Below are positions 11,490 to 22,666 of a stretch of 64,000 bases of DNA, one piece after another. The position numbers and the translations under genes are program-made. Where the stretch lies: NCBI GenBank assembly GCA_003255065.1, contig QAOA01005612.1, positions 174,924 to 238,923 of the forward strand. The letters are read 5' to 3'. The notes under the pieces were generated by a model. It saw only the letters and a list, made by a program, of their open reading frames with translations, searched no databases and was not told where the DNA came from. Within the stretch, counting starts at the first letter, position 1; each line of letters starts with the position of its first letter. This DNA comes from Cercis canadensis (taxonomy: Eukaryota; Streptophyta; Magnoliopsida; Fabales; Fabaceae).

Positions 11490-12041
11490 TTATTTTACAA
11501 ATAACACAATCAACACAAAAACAGCCAACAAACCACATGTTATTTTCAATTTTTTATTTTCACTTTCAAGACGCTTAATTGTCTTCTGCATCTTCACCAC
11601 CTTTTTTCTCATTAGTTGTGTATGACTTAGGGGTTCTTGTATCCACCCCTTCATAGTTCTCCATCCATTGAAAGAATCCACAACATAAGTCTTCATTCTG
11701 CATGAGTTAAAATAAGAATTTGAGAAATGTAAATGACAAGCCTTTTAAATTGAGTAAATATGAAATCCACAATTATATTCCCCTCAAACCTTGTAACGTG
11801 GACAACGCCAAAATGGCCGATTTGGGTTTTTATTCGTCTTCGAAATCAGCTTTATCACCCTTTCATTACAACCGCATACATAGGGGCTATTATGGTCAGA
11901 TATAGCATATGTATTGCTTTTTAAGGTTGACCCACTAGAGCTGCCTTCATGGATATGTTGTCCATGGATTGTCGGAGTGAATGCTTCACCATCAACCATC
12001 ACATAACGTCGTTTAGGGAATCCTTCATCCTCAAGGATCAT
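11490..12041 (-). pseudogene. GRF zinc-finger, coiled-coil, tail-anchored protein, frameshifted
   Basis: Minus-strand gene of two exons. Exon 1 runs from ATG 12041 (or ATG 11999) to 11790; the donor is AAG|GTTTGA and the acceptor ATGCAG|AATGAA, so exon 2 starts at 11697. The join completes a GRF-type zinc finger: CGCNERV in exon 1, FWRCPRYK at the splice, then LCCGFFQW in exon 2. After NYEG the frame should enter a coiled coil (VKMQKTIKRLESENKKLK) and a C-terminal membrane segment (GLLAVFVLIVLFVK). That second part is open in the +1 frame, and a run of six A where five would fit (near 11610) explains the shift. Small plant proteins with this GRF/coiled-coil/tail-anchor layout are known, mostly uncharacterised. 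Convergent with the transposase, it resembles mudrB in position only. Confidence 0.75.
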
Positions 12042-13345
12042 TTCATCAAAACCTATGATGTCCAACCAAAACAAAAATACTTGTTAAACATATATGCTTT
12101 ACCTGTTATGGGTTATATAAAATTGTAATTTTTTACTCAATTCTCATATTTGACCTCATGTTATTTTTGCTAAAATATAGTATACTAGGTTATTAAAGAA
12201 AATTTTAAAACAACAGAGTTCATCAGGTACAACCTATAACAAATGTTTAATTCAAACCTGTTAAACCCTCATGGAGGCATTATTTTAGTGGGAAGAGACA
12301 ATGTATAAAGAAAATCCTCATCATGTTGTCATTCTGTACATGAATTCAAAAACAGAATGCTACTTGGAAAAGCTTAATATCTCTAAATAAATAATGAAGA
12401 AACATTTAAATGTCATAAATAGATGAATTCAACAAGGAATGACAAATTCTTCCATTTTCTGGGGCAGTATATTCAGCTCAATCAAAACATAGGGAATATC
12501 TCATCCAAGTACACATAACATCTGGGTATATTGTATGATTTTACATTATGTAAAAATCAACTTGTCCAATCAAACATGGTATCCATCATAGTTATTCTGA
12601 AGGGGACTCCTGCAAAAACTGACACAAATATATGCTGAGAATATTAACTTAATTTGCCATTGTTTCCTTTATTCTTTATTGGCAAACTAATTCTGAATTT
12701 CACAACAACCAAGTGTAAATTTAATACTTTCACATTTACTAGCTAGAAATTGCTCCTGGTACTGAATTGCTTCAAGAAATAATAATGAAAGCTCATGAGA
12801 ACAACACCAAGCAATCAAGATTCCCTGCATATAGAAAGGAGAAAACCAGAGACTTTTATCCTAAGACATGCCAGCTTGAAAGAGATCAACCTAAGAATGA
12901 TTCTATTCAACTCAAAACCATTACAACTTCTTAAACCCAAAAAAAACATCAAAAAAATAATAATCTACCGCAAGTCAAGCTACACATCAACCATTCTATT
13001 GCTTCTATTACGGAACTGCCAGGTTCAAGTCAAGTTCAGTTCCGCATTCCCAAACCCATTTCGAATTTAACTACCCTGTCTGGTAAAGCTTCATGCTTTA
13101 CACGGCAATAAAGACAAATTATATTAACTTACAAAAGCTCATGAGTTTCATATCGTCAAGAGTAATAGTCATTCATTTGTAGTTCATCTGCTCTTATTCT
13201 TGGAATAAAATAACTTTAACTAATTTTTCATATTAACTGGTAAAATAGCTTCATCTTTCATTGCAACTTATAGAACATATCGATTCTTCCAGCACACACA
13301 CAAAAAAGGAAAAGAAAGAAATGTTCAGCCTTTGAGAAAACAAAC
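12042..13345. other. MULE right interior, likely promoter side of the GRF gene
   Basis: AT-rich sequence between the GRF gene start and the right terminal repeat. It probably holds that gene's 5' UTR and promoter. The 91-codon frame at 12795-13070 is low in complexity and matches no family known to me, so it is not called. Confidence 0.5.
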
Positions 13346-13891
13346 CTGTTCATCAATTTGGGGAAATCCATAGAAAACGGATGCTTCAAGAATTAGGGTT
13401 CCAAATTGGGGATATCTTTTATCGCACCCACCGAGATATGCAAAAATGGCTGCTCAATTTTGGGGGGATTTCGGTCTTTCAGGGATTTCGCATTTCAGCC
13501 TTTGATGACATGAGGGATTTCGCATTTCAGCCTTTGATGAGATGAAGGATTTCGAATTTGCAGAGTGTTGGGTTGTTCTTCTCCTCTGCGCCCAAAACGA
13601 CGTCGTCTATGTTGGTTATGGTGCTGGGTTGCAAAATGGCGTCGTCTCCCTTATTACCCTGCCACCAGCCCATTTCCATGCCTAGTCAGCTTGCCACCTC
13701 AGTATTTGACGGCCACATAGGCACTTAACGTGCCACGTGTCGATTTCCGTTAAGTCCCACTAACAGAGATAAGCGGAGGACTAAAATGGGTGACAGATTG
13801 ATCTTTCAGGGACCAAAGTGTCGGTATAAATCTTTCAAGGACTAAAGTGTCTCTGAACCTATCTTTCAGGGACCAAAAAGAGGTTTTACTC
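13346..13891 (-). repeat. Right terminal inverted repeat of the MULE
   Basis: Reverse complement of 1276-1812, from GAGTAAAACC at the outer end to CCCAAATTGATGAACAG inside. It differs by an internal ~33-bp duplication of a segment containing TCAAAGGCTGAAATGCGAAA (around 13480-13550) and lacks the 22-bp terminal duplication of the left end. Confidence 0.93.
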
Positions 13892-13900
13892 TAAAAATAA
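13892..13900. repeat. Right 9-bp target-site duplication of the MULE
   Basis: TAAAAATAA, identical to 1267-1275. Confidence 0.93.
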
Positions 13901-15002
13901 CCTTGATCAAAATTAAGAATTCCTGCATATGCCATGGCAAATAGAATGAACCGAAGACATGTTTTCTCTCCTCTCTGCCATGGCGAAGGAATATCACCCT
14001 TACATCGTCAACCACATGAGATTGAAAGACAAAAAGATAATAATTTGGGTAAAAGAGAATAAACATAGAGATAAATGAAAGGGGGAGAACGGAAAACCAC
14101 TACAGAATCCTAATCCATCGAATCCTAAAGCTCAGACAAACATATATTTGAAGCTCAGATGGAGTTGGGGATCTACCACTACAGATTGAACCACCCATCT
14201 CCGTCGTAATCGACGGCTCAAGATCAGATCAACAAGTCAAGCCCCTTCATCGCATCATCGTCAAAGGGTCAAAGACAACCCATTAGCAGAACTTCGTTAA
14301 ACCCTCTGATTTTTTTTCCATTAAAATTATGATTTATTGATTTTGTTGGCCCTTTTATGCATAGCTGTTTCTTTTATTTTTCTGGATAATATAGCCCTCA
14401 ATTGGAAACCAAAATTCCAATCCTTGCCACTTATCTTATGGAGTCCATTGCTATCTGAATAACTATTATACAGATTCGTTATATCATTCTTGTCTCCAGG
14501 TGGTTTTGGTTCCATTTGTCCCATCATTTGCCACCGTCTAGTCTTTCGTCCATCAATTTTCCCATTTTGTGAAGAGAGATAATGCGTTTTAGATTCAAAT
14601 TTTCATGTGGGTTTACTGGATTTGTTTAGATAATGAGTAGATTTGTCTTGGGATGAATACTGAAGACATATGCTTGCTTTCTTAGTGATTTCTTTTGCAT
14701 TTGATATATTGTGTTGCCTGGGTTTTAGATCTCAATATTCTGGACACTAATAATGCAAGAGTACCTAATTAATTGTGTTTCATTTTTCTTCTTTTCCCAA
14801 TTTATGCCATACGCAAACTTCAGTTAGAATTCATGAGCTTGAGAGTTTATACTCTCCATTTTTTCTGTGGGCATTATCCTACAACTAGTTTTATGTAATT
14901 TTTTATTATTCTTGTGTGTTTGTGTCTGTTTTAGTAATTTTTATATTTAAAAGTCTTTCTACAATTATATATCTAAACACATACAATTACTACAAAAGCA
15001 CT
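13901..15002. other. Intergenic DNA between the MULE and the Ogre-like element
   Basis: No gene could be recognised. A 66-codon minus-strand frame at 14327-14527 has normal composition but no motif I can name; it could be part of a host exon. Confidence 0.4.
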
Positions 15003-17208
15003 TGTGGACACCCATTTTTGTCCAAATAAAAATAAATATATAAACAGTGAGAAGCAAAAATAAAAGAGATGTGGGTTTGGGTGCAAGTGCATGAGCAGTT
15101 TAAGTTAGAAACGGAGAGGGAGACGTGAAAAGAGGAAAGAATGTGGAGATAAGAGAGAGAGAGAGAGAGAGACGTGGGTGCATGGGTGAGTTGAAGTAAG
15201 AGTCGTGAGTGCAGTATAAAGAAGAGAGAACATCAACAGAAAAGAAGGACACACAGCAAAAAGCAGAGACCCAAGAAAGAAAAAGATGCAGCAAGATAGA
15301 GAGAACCGAAGAGAGACCAACAACAGAGAGATAGAACAGCAACAACAACAACAACAAAAGCGAGAGTAGCAGAGAGATAACTGAAACAAGTAGGAGGAAG
15401 AAAGAAGCAGAAAGTACACACAAAGAGAGTGAGAATCCCATATTCGGTATCTTGTCACTCTTTATTTCTTTTTTCCATTCTAAGTGGTGCAAGCTTCTTT
15501 CTCTTACATTTTTTTTCATGGTTTTGTTTCCTTTTGCTTGTATAATTCTTTATTTAAGCTTCATGAAGGGGAAGGGTAGGTGGTTTCCACCCCAGTCACC
15601 AATTTCCTCCTTTTCTTAGAGAGAGAAAATAACTTAGAGAGAGAAACAGAATTTTAGAGAGGGAAACTAGCTTAGAGAGAGCAACAGAATTTTAGAGAGA
15701 GAGATATAGAGAAATAGAGAGTGAAATTTCTTATTTTTGCTTCCATTGGATAGAAAATAAAGCCAAATCCATGGGTTCAAGGTTGAAAGAGGAAGATGGG
15801 GTGGCATTTCTTCTCTCTGCTTCGGCCTTGCCTCCTTTCCTTCCTCTATTTTCCTTCTCTGATATGCCATATGTGTTTTGTTTTCTTTATTTTAGTTGTT
15901 TAGTTGGTTTCACATTATTGTCCCTTTTAGTTTAGGTTGATTGTGGTTTTTGGGTTCTAATATGTTTATTTGTTTCTTTATGGGTTAATCCATGTATTTT
16001 CTTTTGATTTGTGTAGGCTATTCTTTGTTTTAGGCTAAACTATTAATAAGATTGGGTCAAATTCGGATTTGGGCTTTAATGTGTTTTATTCGTGTTGTTG
16101 GGCTTAAGTTTTATGTTTTTTTTATGGGTTTATGTTTTTCGTTTGGGCCAATAAGCTAATAGGCCAATCATTTGTTGCTTTAGTCTTATTTGGGTGCTGA
16201 TTGGGCCAAAATTTAAAATGGGCTTAAGTTGTTGGGTTATTGATTTCTTTTAGTTGTTGATTGGGCCAAAATTTGAAATGGGCATCAGTTTTTAAGTTGC
16301 TGATTTCCTTTGGTTGCTGATTGGATCAAGGCTGAAATGGGCTTCAGTCTTATTTGGGTTGCTGATGGATCAAAATCGAATTGGGCCAACTTGTTTGATT
16401 GTCTTTTATTTTATTTCAGACCCACGAAATGGGCTAGGTCCAATATGTTTTTATTTGCTGATTTATTTTGGTCAATGGTTTAGGCTATTGTGCATTTTAT
16501 TTTTATTTTTCCTATTTTAGGGTTAGGCCTTTATTTCTTGTGGGTTAGGTTATTTTATTTTTTGTTTATTTATTTCTTTTGTTTAAATAGTTTAATGGAA
16601 ATAAAATTAGGAGTAGAGTCATATATCATGCATTTTACATTTATTTAATTAAATCTGTACGAGTAGCATCCATAGGCCCCTTACTTGTCAAGGGAAGGAT
16701 AAGAGCGACTTAGCCCCATAGGGGTGGCTCTCTTATCTACTTGAGGTAAGGATAAACGCTACTTTAGAAACCGAGAAGCGTGAGAACAAAGTGGAAGGAT
16801 TAGGATACGATTATATTCATGCATAGCATAATTTTAACTTAAAATTTTTGAATATCTTTTAATTTCATTTTCATAAAAATAAAATAATAAAAATTCCTTT
16901 TGAATCATTGCGAACTGCGTGAACTTTGATCCCTAATCAGGGTACGTAGGCATTCGAGGGTGACGAATCAAGTCTTATTTTTGAATAATCACCTATTTTT
17001 CTTTTGTTTACATTTAGGGATAAAATAAATACAATTTGGCCATGACTTAATTTGCACAATTAATTTTAGGTAATCGTCTTTTAGACGGGTATTATAGGGT
17101 GCCTAACACCTTCCCTATACACAATAGACTCCCGAACCCTCTCTGGTTCGTAGACCTAATTTTGAAAGTAAAAGGGATTTTTCAATTGTTCTCTGATTTT
17201 TTAATACA
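15003..17208 (+). repeat. 5' LTR of the Ogre-like element
   Basis: Runs from TGTGGACACC to TAATACA and is followed after two bases by a primer-binding site. The first ~1580 bp match 28613-30208. It contains a (GA)n tract at 15151-15172 and repeated CTGATTGGGCCAAAATT words at about 16190-16330. Open frames on its minus strand (15100-15519) arise from purine-rich low-complexity sequence and are not genes. Confidence 0.88.
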
Positions 17209-17210
17209 AT

Positions 17211-17224
17211 TGGTGGCGACTCTA
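17211..17224 (+). other. Primer-binding site of the Ogre-like element
   Basis: TGGTGGCGACTCTA follows the LTR end TACA by two bases. TGGCGACTC is complementary to the 3' end of a plant tRNA of the arginine type, the primer class used by Ogre-like elements (known from the lineage, not verified here). Confidence 0.55.
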
Positions 17225-18083
17225 GAGTTTTCATTTCGAAAACTAAATCTCTTTTTATTTTAGTCATTTGCGTTATAGCGACATCTAGGTACGTTATGAC
17301 AGTTTTGCGACTCCATTGGGAATATTCGAGAGTCAAGCCTAAGAAGTTAATTGTGCAAAATAAATGTGGCATTTTTGTATTTTCTTTATCCCATTGTTTA
17401 TTTAGTTTGTATTCTTTAAATGTTTTCATTATTTGTTTTGTATATATTATAATTTATTTTCACTTTGCATTTGTAAATAATTGTAATATATTATTATGTG
17501 TTTTCCTTTGCAGTGGGTAGATGTAGGATGAGGTTTGTTTGTTTCCCCTACACACACGAAACACTAACACTCATACCTCACACACTCTCTTTGGCTCTAT
17601 ACTCGAGTCACATTTAAACTTAGGGTTAGATAGGGAGTGAGCATTATCCCAAAGGGGCTGAGTACCCTTGTGATCTATGTGAAGCTCCCACTTGGGTTGC
17701 AACTTGTCTTTTTAACATGAGTAAATAGAGAGGCTCTACCTTTCGTCTATTCATGTCAACGAAACAAGGTCTTCGTCATCCTGATGAGAGGCAATCTATA
17801 GTACCTTGGACTTTTAAGATTTAGCATTGACATAATAACCATGCACGTAATTTGACTGTACAAGCTCTCATTTAGGTTAGACCATGGCCATTAAGTTAGA
17901 ATTCTTGAGCTTAGTGGTCAACCATTTATTAGGATAATAGGGGAAACATCCTTTCTCTCTTTTATTCCCGTCTCATACTCGCTTTATTTTTATTTTGTAA
18001 ATACACTGAAGATTTCTTCTGACAAATTTGGTTACATTTATTTTTAAATTTTTCAATAATCCATAAGAAGTTGAATTGTTAAT
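17225..18083 (+). other. Ogre-like untranslated leader
   Basis: Contains a second TTGCGACTCCATTGGGAA segment at 17303-17321, usual in this family just after the primer site. No coding potential. Confidence 0.55.
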
Positions 18084-20103
18084 ATGGCCAGTCGAAATCC
18101 TGTTTTTGAGAATTCTAAAACTTCACGAGCCTTCATAAGGGATATAGCATCACTACCAACTGAGGAGAGAGATTGTTTACCTAAGGGACGTCCTAGCACA
18201 TTACCTAAGAAGCTCAGAGTCCATGTCAAAGTCAATGATGTGACTGAGGTAGACTGTTTTTTCAAATTGCTACCAATTGATGAAAATACAATTTTTAATC
18301 AGAAATATGGAAAGATTTAGGACTTGCTGAAAGTTGAGGTACACGAGATGGTCTTGGTTGCCATGTTGAATTACTATGATCCTTCATACCGTTGTTTGAC
18401 TTTTGGAGTCATTGATACAACCCCGACTATTGACGAATATGCCTATATGCTGAATTTGCCATTAACTACCGAAACTAAGGTGTATACTCACAATAGGAAT
18501 AATGTTGGTTTAGGAAGGATTGCTGAGTGGCTAGGTGTACCTGTTGACAGGGTGAAAAACAAAATGATTCTAAGGGACACTAGCATGAAGGGGTGGCCTA
18601 TGACTTTCATAATATCTAGTCTACAAAGTTTCCTTGACAAAAGGGAATGGGGAAAGTTGAGGGATTTGATTGTCTTGTGGATCTACGGGCTCATCTTATT
18701 CCCATCCGCTAAGAATGCCATTAGTCTCTTAGCCGTTGATGTGTTTCAACAAGTTCTTGAGCACGAGATTAATCCAGTGCCCGCCATATTGCCCGAAACA
18801 TTTAGAGCTCTCAACTTTTGTCAAAGGAAGGGTGAGGGTAAACTCAAATGTTGTTTACAACTCTTATTTGTTTGGCTCTTCTACCATGTTCAAGGGAAAA
18901 ATTATCCACGATTGATCAATTTTGGCTTTGGGATGAAGTTTATAAGAAAATTTATCGAATTGAAGATTGTGAAGGAAGATCGGGATTTCTGGTTGAACCG
19001 CTATAATGATCTTGATGAAGGAAATTTTACATGGCGTTCCCATTGGTCTAAGGGTCATGCATATTGGTCCGTTGTGGGGATTTTTCGTATGTGCCACTGA
19101 TGGGTACTCGAAGCTGTGTAGCCTACACACCTACACTAGTCTTGAGGCAATTTGAGCACCTCCAATACATTCCTTACACTAAAAGGCTTGCTGAGATGGA
19201 GTTTGAGTACGATTCTTAAGAGAGTAAAAATGACTTGTATAAGGTCAAGAAGGCTTGGGAAAGGTTATCATTCCGACAAGAGGACCCGTGCTCCGATACA
19301 GATGAGGTAATTACCTTGTATGATACTTGGGTTCGTGAGAAAGCTGAAGAAGTCGTAGTATCACATGCTGCCACTATTTCTCATCCACCTCCTATTAAAG
19401 TGTCTACTCGCGATTTTGAGGCTGAATTTGCTATGAAAGAAAAGCTTAGAGAGGAAGAAATGAAAAGAAAACTAGATGGAGTAGAAGCCGAAAAGAAGAA
19501 GTGGCTTAAAGAACCGGCTCAGCTCACGAAAAAATTAGCAAGAGCAGAGAAAGAAAATAGAAAGTACCAAGATGTCGCTCAGAGTGCCTCATTGAAGTAA
19601 ATTGAACAAATGAAGAGACAAGTCAATGAGATAAGAGAAGTGGCAAAATACAGACTAGAGTAGATAAGGTGCTTAAAGTAAAGATTGAAGAGCTAGAGGA
19701 GAATCTAGAAGAAGTAAAAGAGGTTCACAAGCAACAAATGAAAAATTGGGAGAATGTGTACAAGAGTATGAAAAAATTGAAAACCCAGGAGGAAGAGGGT
19801 AAAGAGTTTCTTCGTAGTCAATGCGAAGATATAGAACACCAAAATATTCACTTAGGCAATGCTCTTAAAAAGGAAAGAGAGATTGTGACACTTTGGAAGC
19901 AACAATATGAAGTCTTGAAAGAGAAAGAAGAAATGGGTATGGGAGGTGACACTTCGGAGACCGAAAAATGGAAGAAACTGTTCGACTATTTGATGGAGAA
20001 TTCCTATGATAAGGCAAAAAGGCTGAGACAAAGGGTTCACGAGGTCGAGGCTCCCACGACTCCTTTTGCATTACCTACTAGAGATTTGGAGAAACTTTTT
20101 TAG
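18084..20103 (+). pseudogene. Ogre-like extra ORF1 (DUF7745-type plus coiled coil)
   Basis: Starts at ATG 18084. Segments LNYYDPSYRCLTFG, PTIDEYAYMLNLP and RDLIVLWIYGLILFP resemble the DUF7745-type domain of the ORF found upstream of gag in Ogre/Tat elements. The C-terminal half (19235-20103) is a long charged coiled coil rich in Glu and Lys. Breaks seen are an in-frame TAG at 18318-18320, a frameshift near 19085-19100, and stops near 19218, 19600 and 19660. The function of this ORF in the family is not established. Confidence 0.75.
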
Positions 20104-20544
20104 GAACGCAAGAGTATTTTGAACGACATAGCATAGCTATGAGCTTCTTGATGTATTTGAATTATAATGATTAATGAAATGTGCATTGTTTTCTTTAGAC
20201 CAATCTCTCTTATGTTAGTTGTATGCGATAATTTTTCTCGTAATGTCAAAAAAAATTCATGAATGTTATCATGGTCATATTTTTCCGTAAGAAACAAAAG
20301 TTCCTGCTGAAAAACAAGACCTGTATCCCATGCAAGTACTCGGGAAGAAGACGAATTTTAAAATTTGATCGCTTAAAGGACTCGATAAGACAATATTAAC
20401 AATCCATCTTCTAAAAAAATTGCCGAAATTATTGTTATTTTTACTCATTTATTCTTTATGTTTCCTTTTCACTTTTGTCGTACCTCACAGGATTAAGACA
20501 TCATTGGTCCTTCAAAGAAAGCACAGTTCAATCAAAAGGGCTCT
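20104..20544 (+). other. Spacer between ORF1 and gag
   Basis: AT-rich, no open frame of note. Reading resumes near 20490 with basic residues leading into gag. Confidence 0.45.
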
Positions 20545-21181
20545 GTGAAAAGATTAATCGGACTCAGATCTAGGACTGTTACTATCATGGACGGAACCCA
20601 AGAACCAGAGAGGGATTTGGGAGTTGAGTTCGATGGGATGAAGGAACAAATGAGTGAGATAAGAAGTTTACTCATCAAGAGTTTGAAGTTGAAAGGGATG
20701 GTTGAAGGCCCGAGTCACCCTAACTTTTTCCCCATATCTCAAGTAGCACCACTGCTAACTTTGTCTTCGCATGAGCAAAATGTCACCACAGCTCAATTCA
20801 ATCCTATTTGGGGCATGCCCCATCATTTAATGACGTCCGCAACAATGGTCGCCCAGGGATTGGATCCTAATTCCACTATCCCACCTACTATTCAACCACC
20901 TGAGTTTTGATTCACCGCCACCTTACCTAAAGCAAATCCTACCACAGAGATTGCCTCCAATCCAAGTGGACACAAGGGAAATGTGTACACTTACACTCTA
21001 CCAATCACCCATTCTATTTTTAATGTGCCCACCCATAATCCACTTGTGACCATACACATTGATAAAGAATCTGAGGAGTGCGAAAAACAAAAACAAAAAG
21101 AGAAATTGTTGACTTTGGAGAAGAGGATTAGAGCTATGGAGGGAACTAGTTCTTTCGGGGCTGTGGGAGTCAAGCAATTAC

Positions 21182-22666
21182 TGTTACGTAAAATGTGAAC
21201 GCAAATGCACGTGCCGTAATCAAGTAATAAAGAAGTGAGATTAATTATCGTCCTACGGAGACTATGGCTATTAAGTACCAAAATTATGCATATTCTAATT
21301 TTATCTAGACAATTGATAGGTGAATTTTTGATAATAATTGAATGTAAAATTGTAAGCAATGAACAATCACTTATAAAAATGAGTAAGAATATGATGAGAA
21401 AATATCTAGGATGTCGATTTCACCATAGCTAGTCTGGATTTTTATCCCTTAATCATTAATCAACAACACTCTGCCTAATTGATAGCCAAGAACCCTAAAT
21501 CATTCATTAGTCTTTCCCAATGTCAAACAAATATATTCCTAAACTACGAATCCACTATATTCCTATGTGGATTGCGAATAATTTCTGAATTCAATTCGTT
21601 CTATGGTTCTTTTTATTAGCTACATAGATCATAAGGGTATATTCTTATCCCTTAGGTGTCTATGTTCTTAATCCCTATGGTCCTCCATCACAACTAACTT
21701 TCCAGTATCATTGTAATCACCTGCTCATCTAAATTGATGGCCAGTCAAAAAGAAACATTACATACAGAGATTAGGAAGTCAATTTAAGAAGATGATCCTT
21801 TGATTAATTCATTAGAAATTACAATCCATCCTAAGCTAGGCTACATCTCCACCCTAGATGGTGGAATTTAGTTCATGATAATTGCAGAAAATAACATTAC
21901 ACACAGATTAGACATAAGTAACAAGAGAGAGATGAAGAATTGAACTATAGGATGGGACGATTCGATGCCGAAAGTCTCGATCTTCAAGCTTGAATCCTAT
22001 TCTCTTCTTGCCTCTTCTCTCAAAAGTGTAGAACCCTAATTTAGACTTTAAGAGTCCTACTTATAGGTCCTAGGAAGTTTAGGAGAAAAAAGAATTAAAT
22101 TAAAATAGGATTCCTAGTGAAATTAGGAAGCTTAGAGGTCAAATCACGAGTTGACCGCGGGGGGGGGGGGCTGCAGCCTTGGGTTTGGGCCCTGAAGTTT
22201 GCCTGATGGGCGCTGCGGCGCCTGGTCTAGCGCACTGCAGCGCCCTTCTTTTTGGATTTCAGTCCCTGCTGAAGCTAGGGCGCTGTGGCGCCCTCCTTTT
22301 CTCGTGCTAGGGCGCTACGGCGCCCTTCTTTCTGTCCTCAGTCTACTAGTTCCTGAACATAGGGCGCTGTGGCGCCTGATATAGGGAGCTGTGGCGCCCT
22401 CCTTCCTGAAATCTGGCTAGTTACGCATTGGGGCGTTATGGCGCCCTGAGTAGGGGCTGCGGTGCCCAAGTCCTGCCTTCAATTCCAACTTGCATGATTT
22501 TCCTTCTTTCTTGCACCGAATTGCTCCAAAATGGCTTCCAAGGTTCCCAAAACATAAACCTACAAAAATGAGACTTAAATTGTGAAAACCTATCCTAAGA
22601 TACTCAAGAATAGACACAAATCATGCAAGAACATTACGAGACAAATGGTATGAAATCCGCTTATCA
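21182..22666 (+). mobile_element. Solo LTR inserted in gag, target duplication ATTAC
   Basis: Begins TGTTACGTAAAATG and ends CGCTTATCA, flanked by ATTAC at 21177-21181 and 22667-22671. This is the product expected from LTR-LTR recombination of a full retrotransposon. Orientation is assigned by the TG...CA convention only. It holds a GC-rich block of imperfect palindromes (see next entry) and a G10-12 run near 22159. Confidence 0.88.
22199..22460. repeat. Block of repeated GGCGC palindromes in the solo LTR
   Basis: About seven copies of a motif of the form AGGGCGCTGTGGCGCCCT occur at roughly 30-60 bp spacing. Each is an imperfect palindrome that could fold into a hairpin. GC content is far above the rest of the window. 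Confidence 0.75.

Larger units (their letters stand above)
1276..13891 (+). mobile_element. Complete Mutator-like element (MULE), 12.6 kb
   Basis: The element is bounded by long terminal inverted repeats (1276-1812 and 13346-13891) and a perfect 9-bp target duplication. Inside, from left to right, are a non-coding leader with a ~359-bp tandem array, a mudrA-like transposase gene on the plus strand and a GRF zinc-finger gene on the minus strand. The two genes converge, as mudrA and mudrB do in maize MuDR (known architecture). The transposase carries two stops and a lost zinc-knuckle cysteine, so this copy is probably not autonomous now, although the preserved termini could still be mobilised in trans. 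It sits 477 bp upstream of the P450 start codon. Confidence 0.93.

Noticed and set aside
12795-13070. 91-codon plus-strand frame in the MULE right interior
   Set aside because: Low complexity, Ile/Lys/Leu-rich and no family resemblance; chance frame in AT-rich DNA.
14327-14527. 66-codon minus-strand frame
   Set aside because: Composition looks protein-like but no motif, splice context or neighbour supports a gene.
15100-15519. Minus-strand Ser/Leu-rich frames in the Ogre-like LTR (and the copies at 28578-29130)
   Set aside because: They result from purine-rich microsatellite sequence of the LTR; no conserved coding features.
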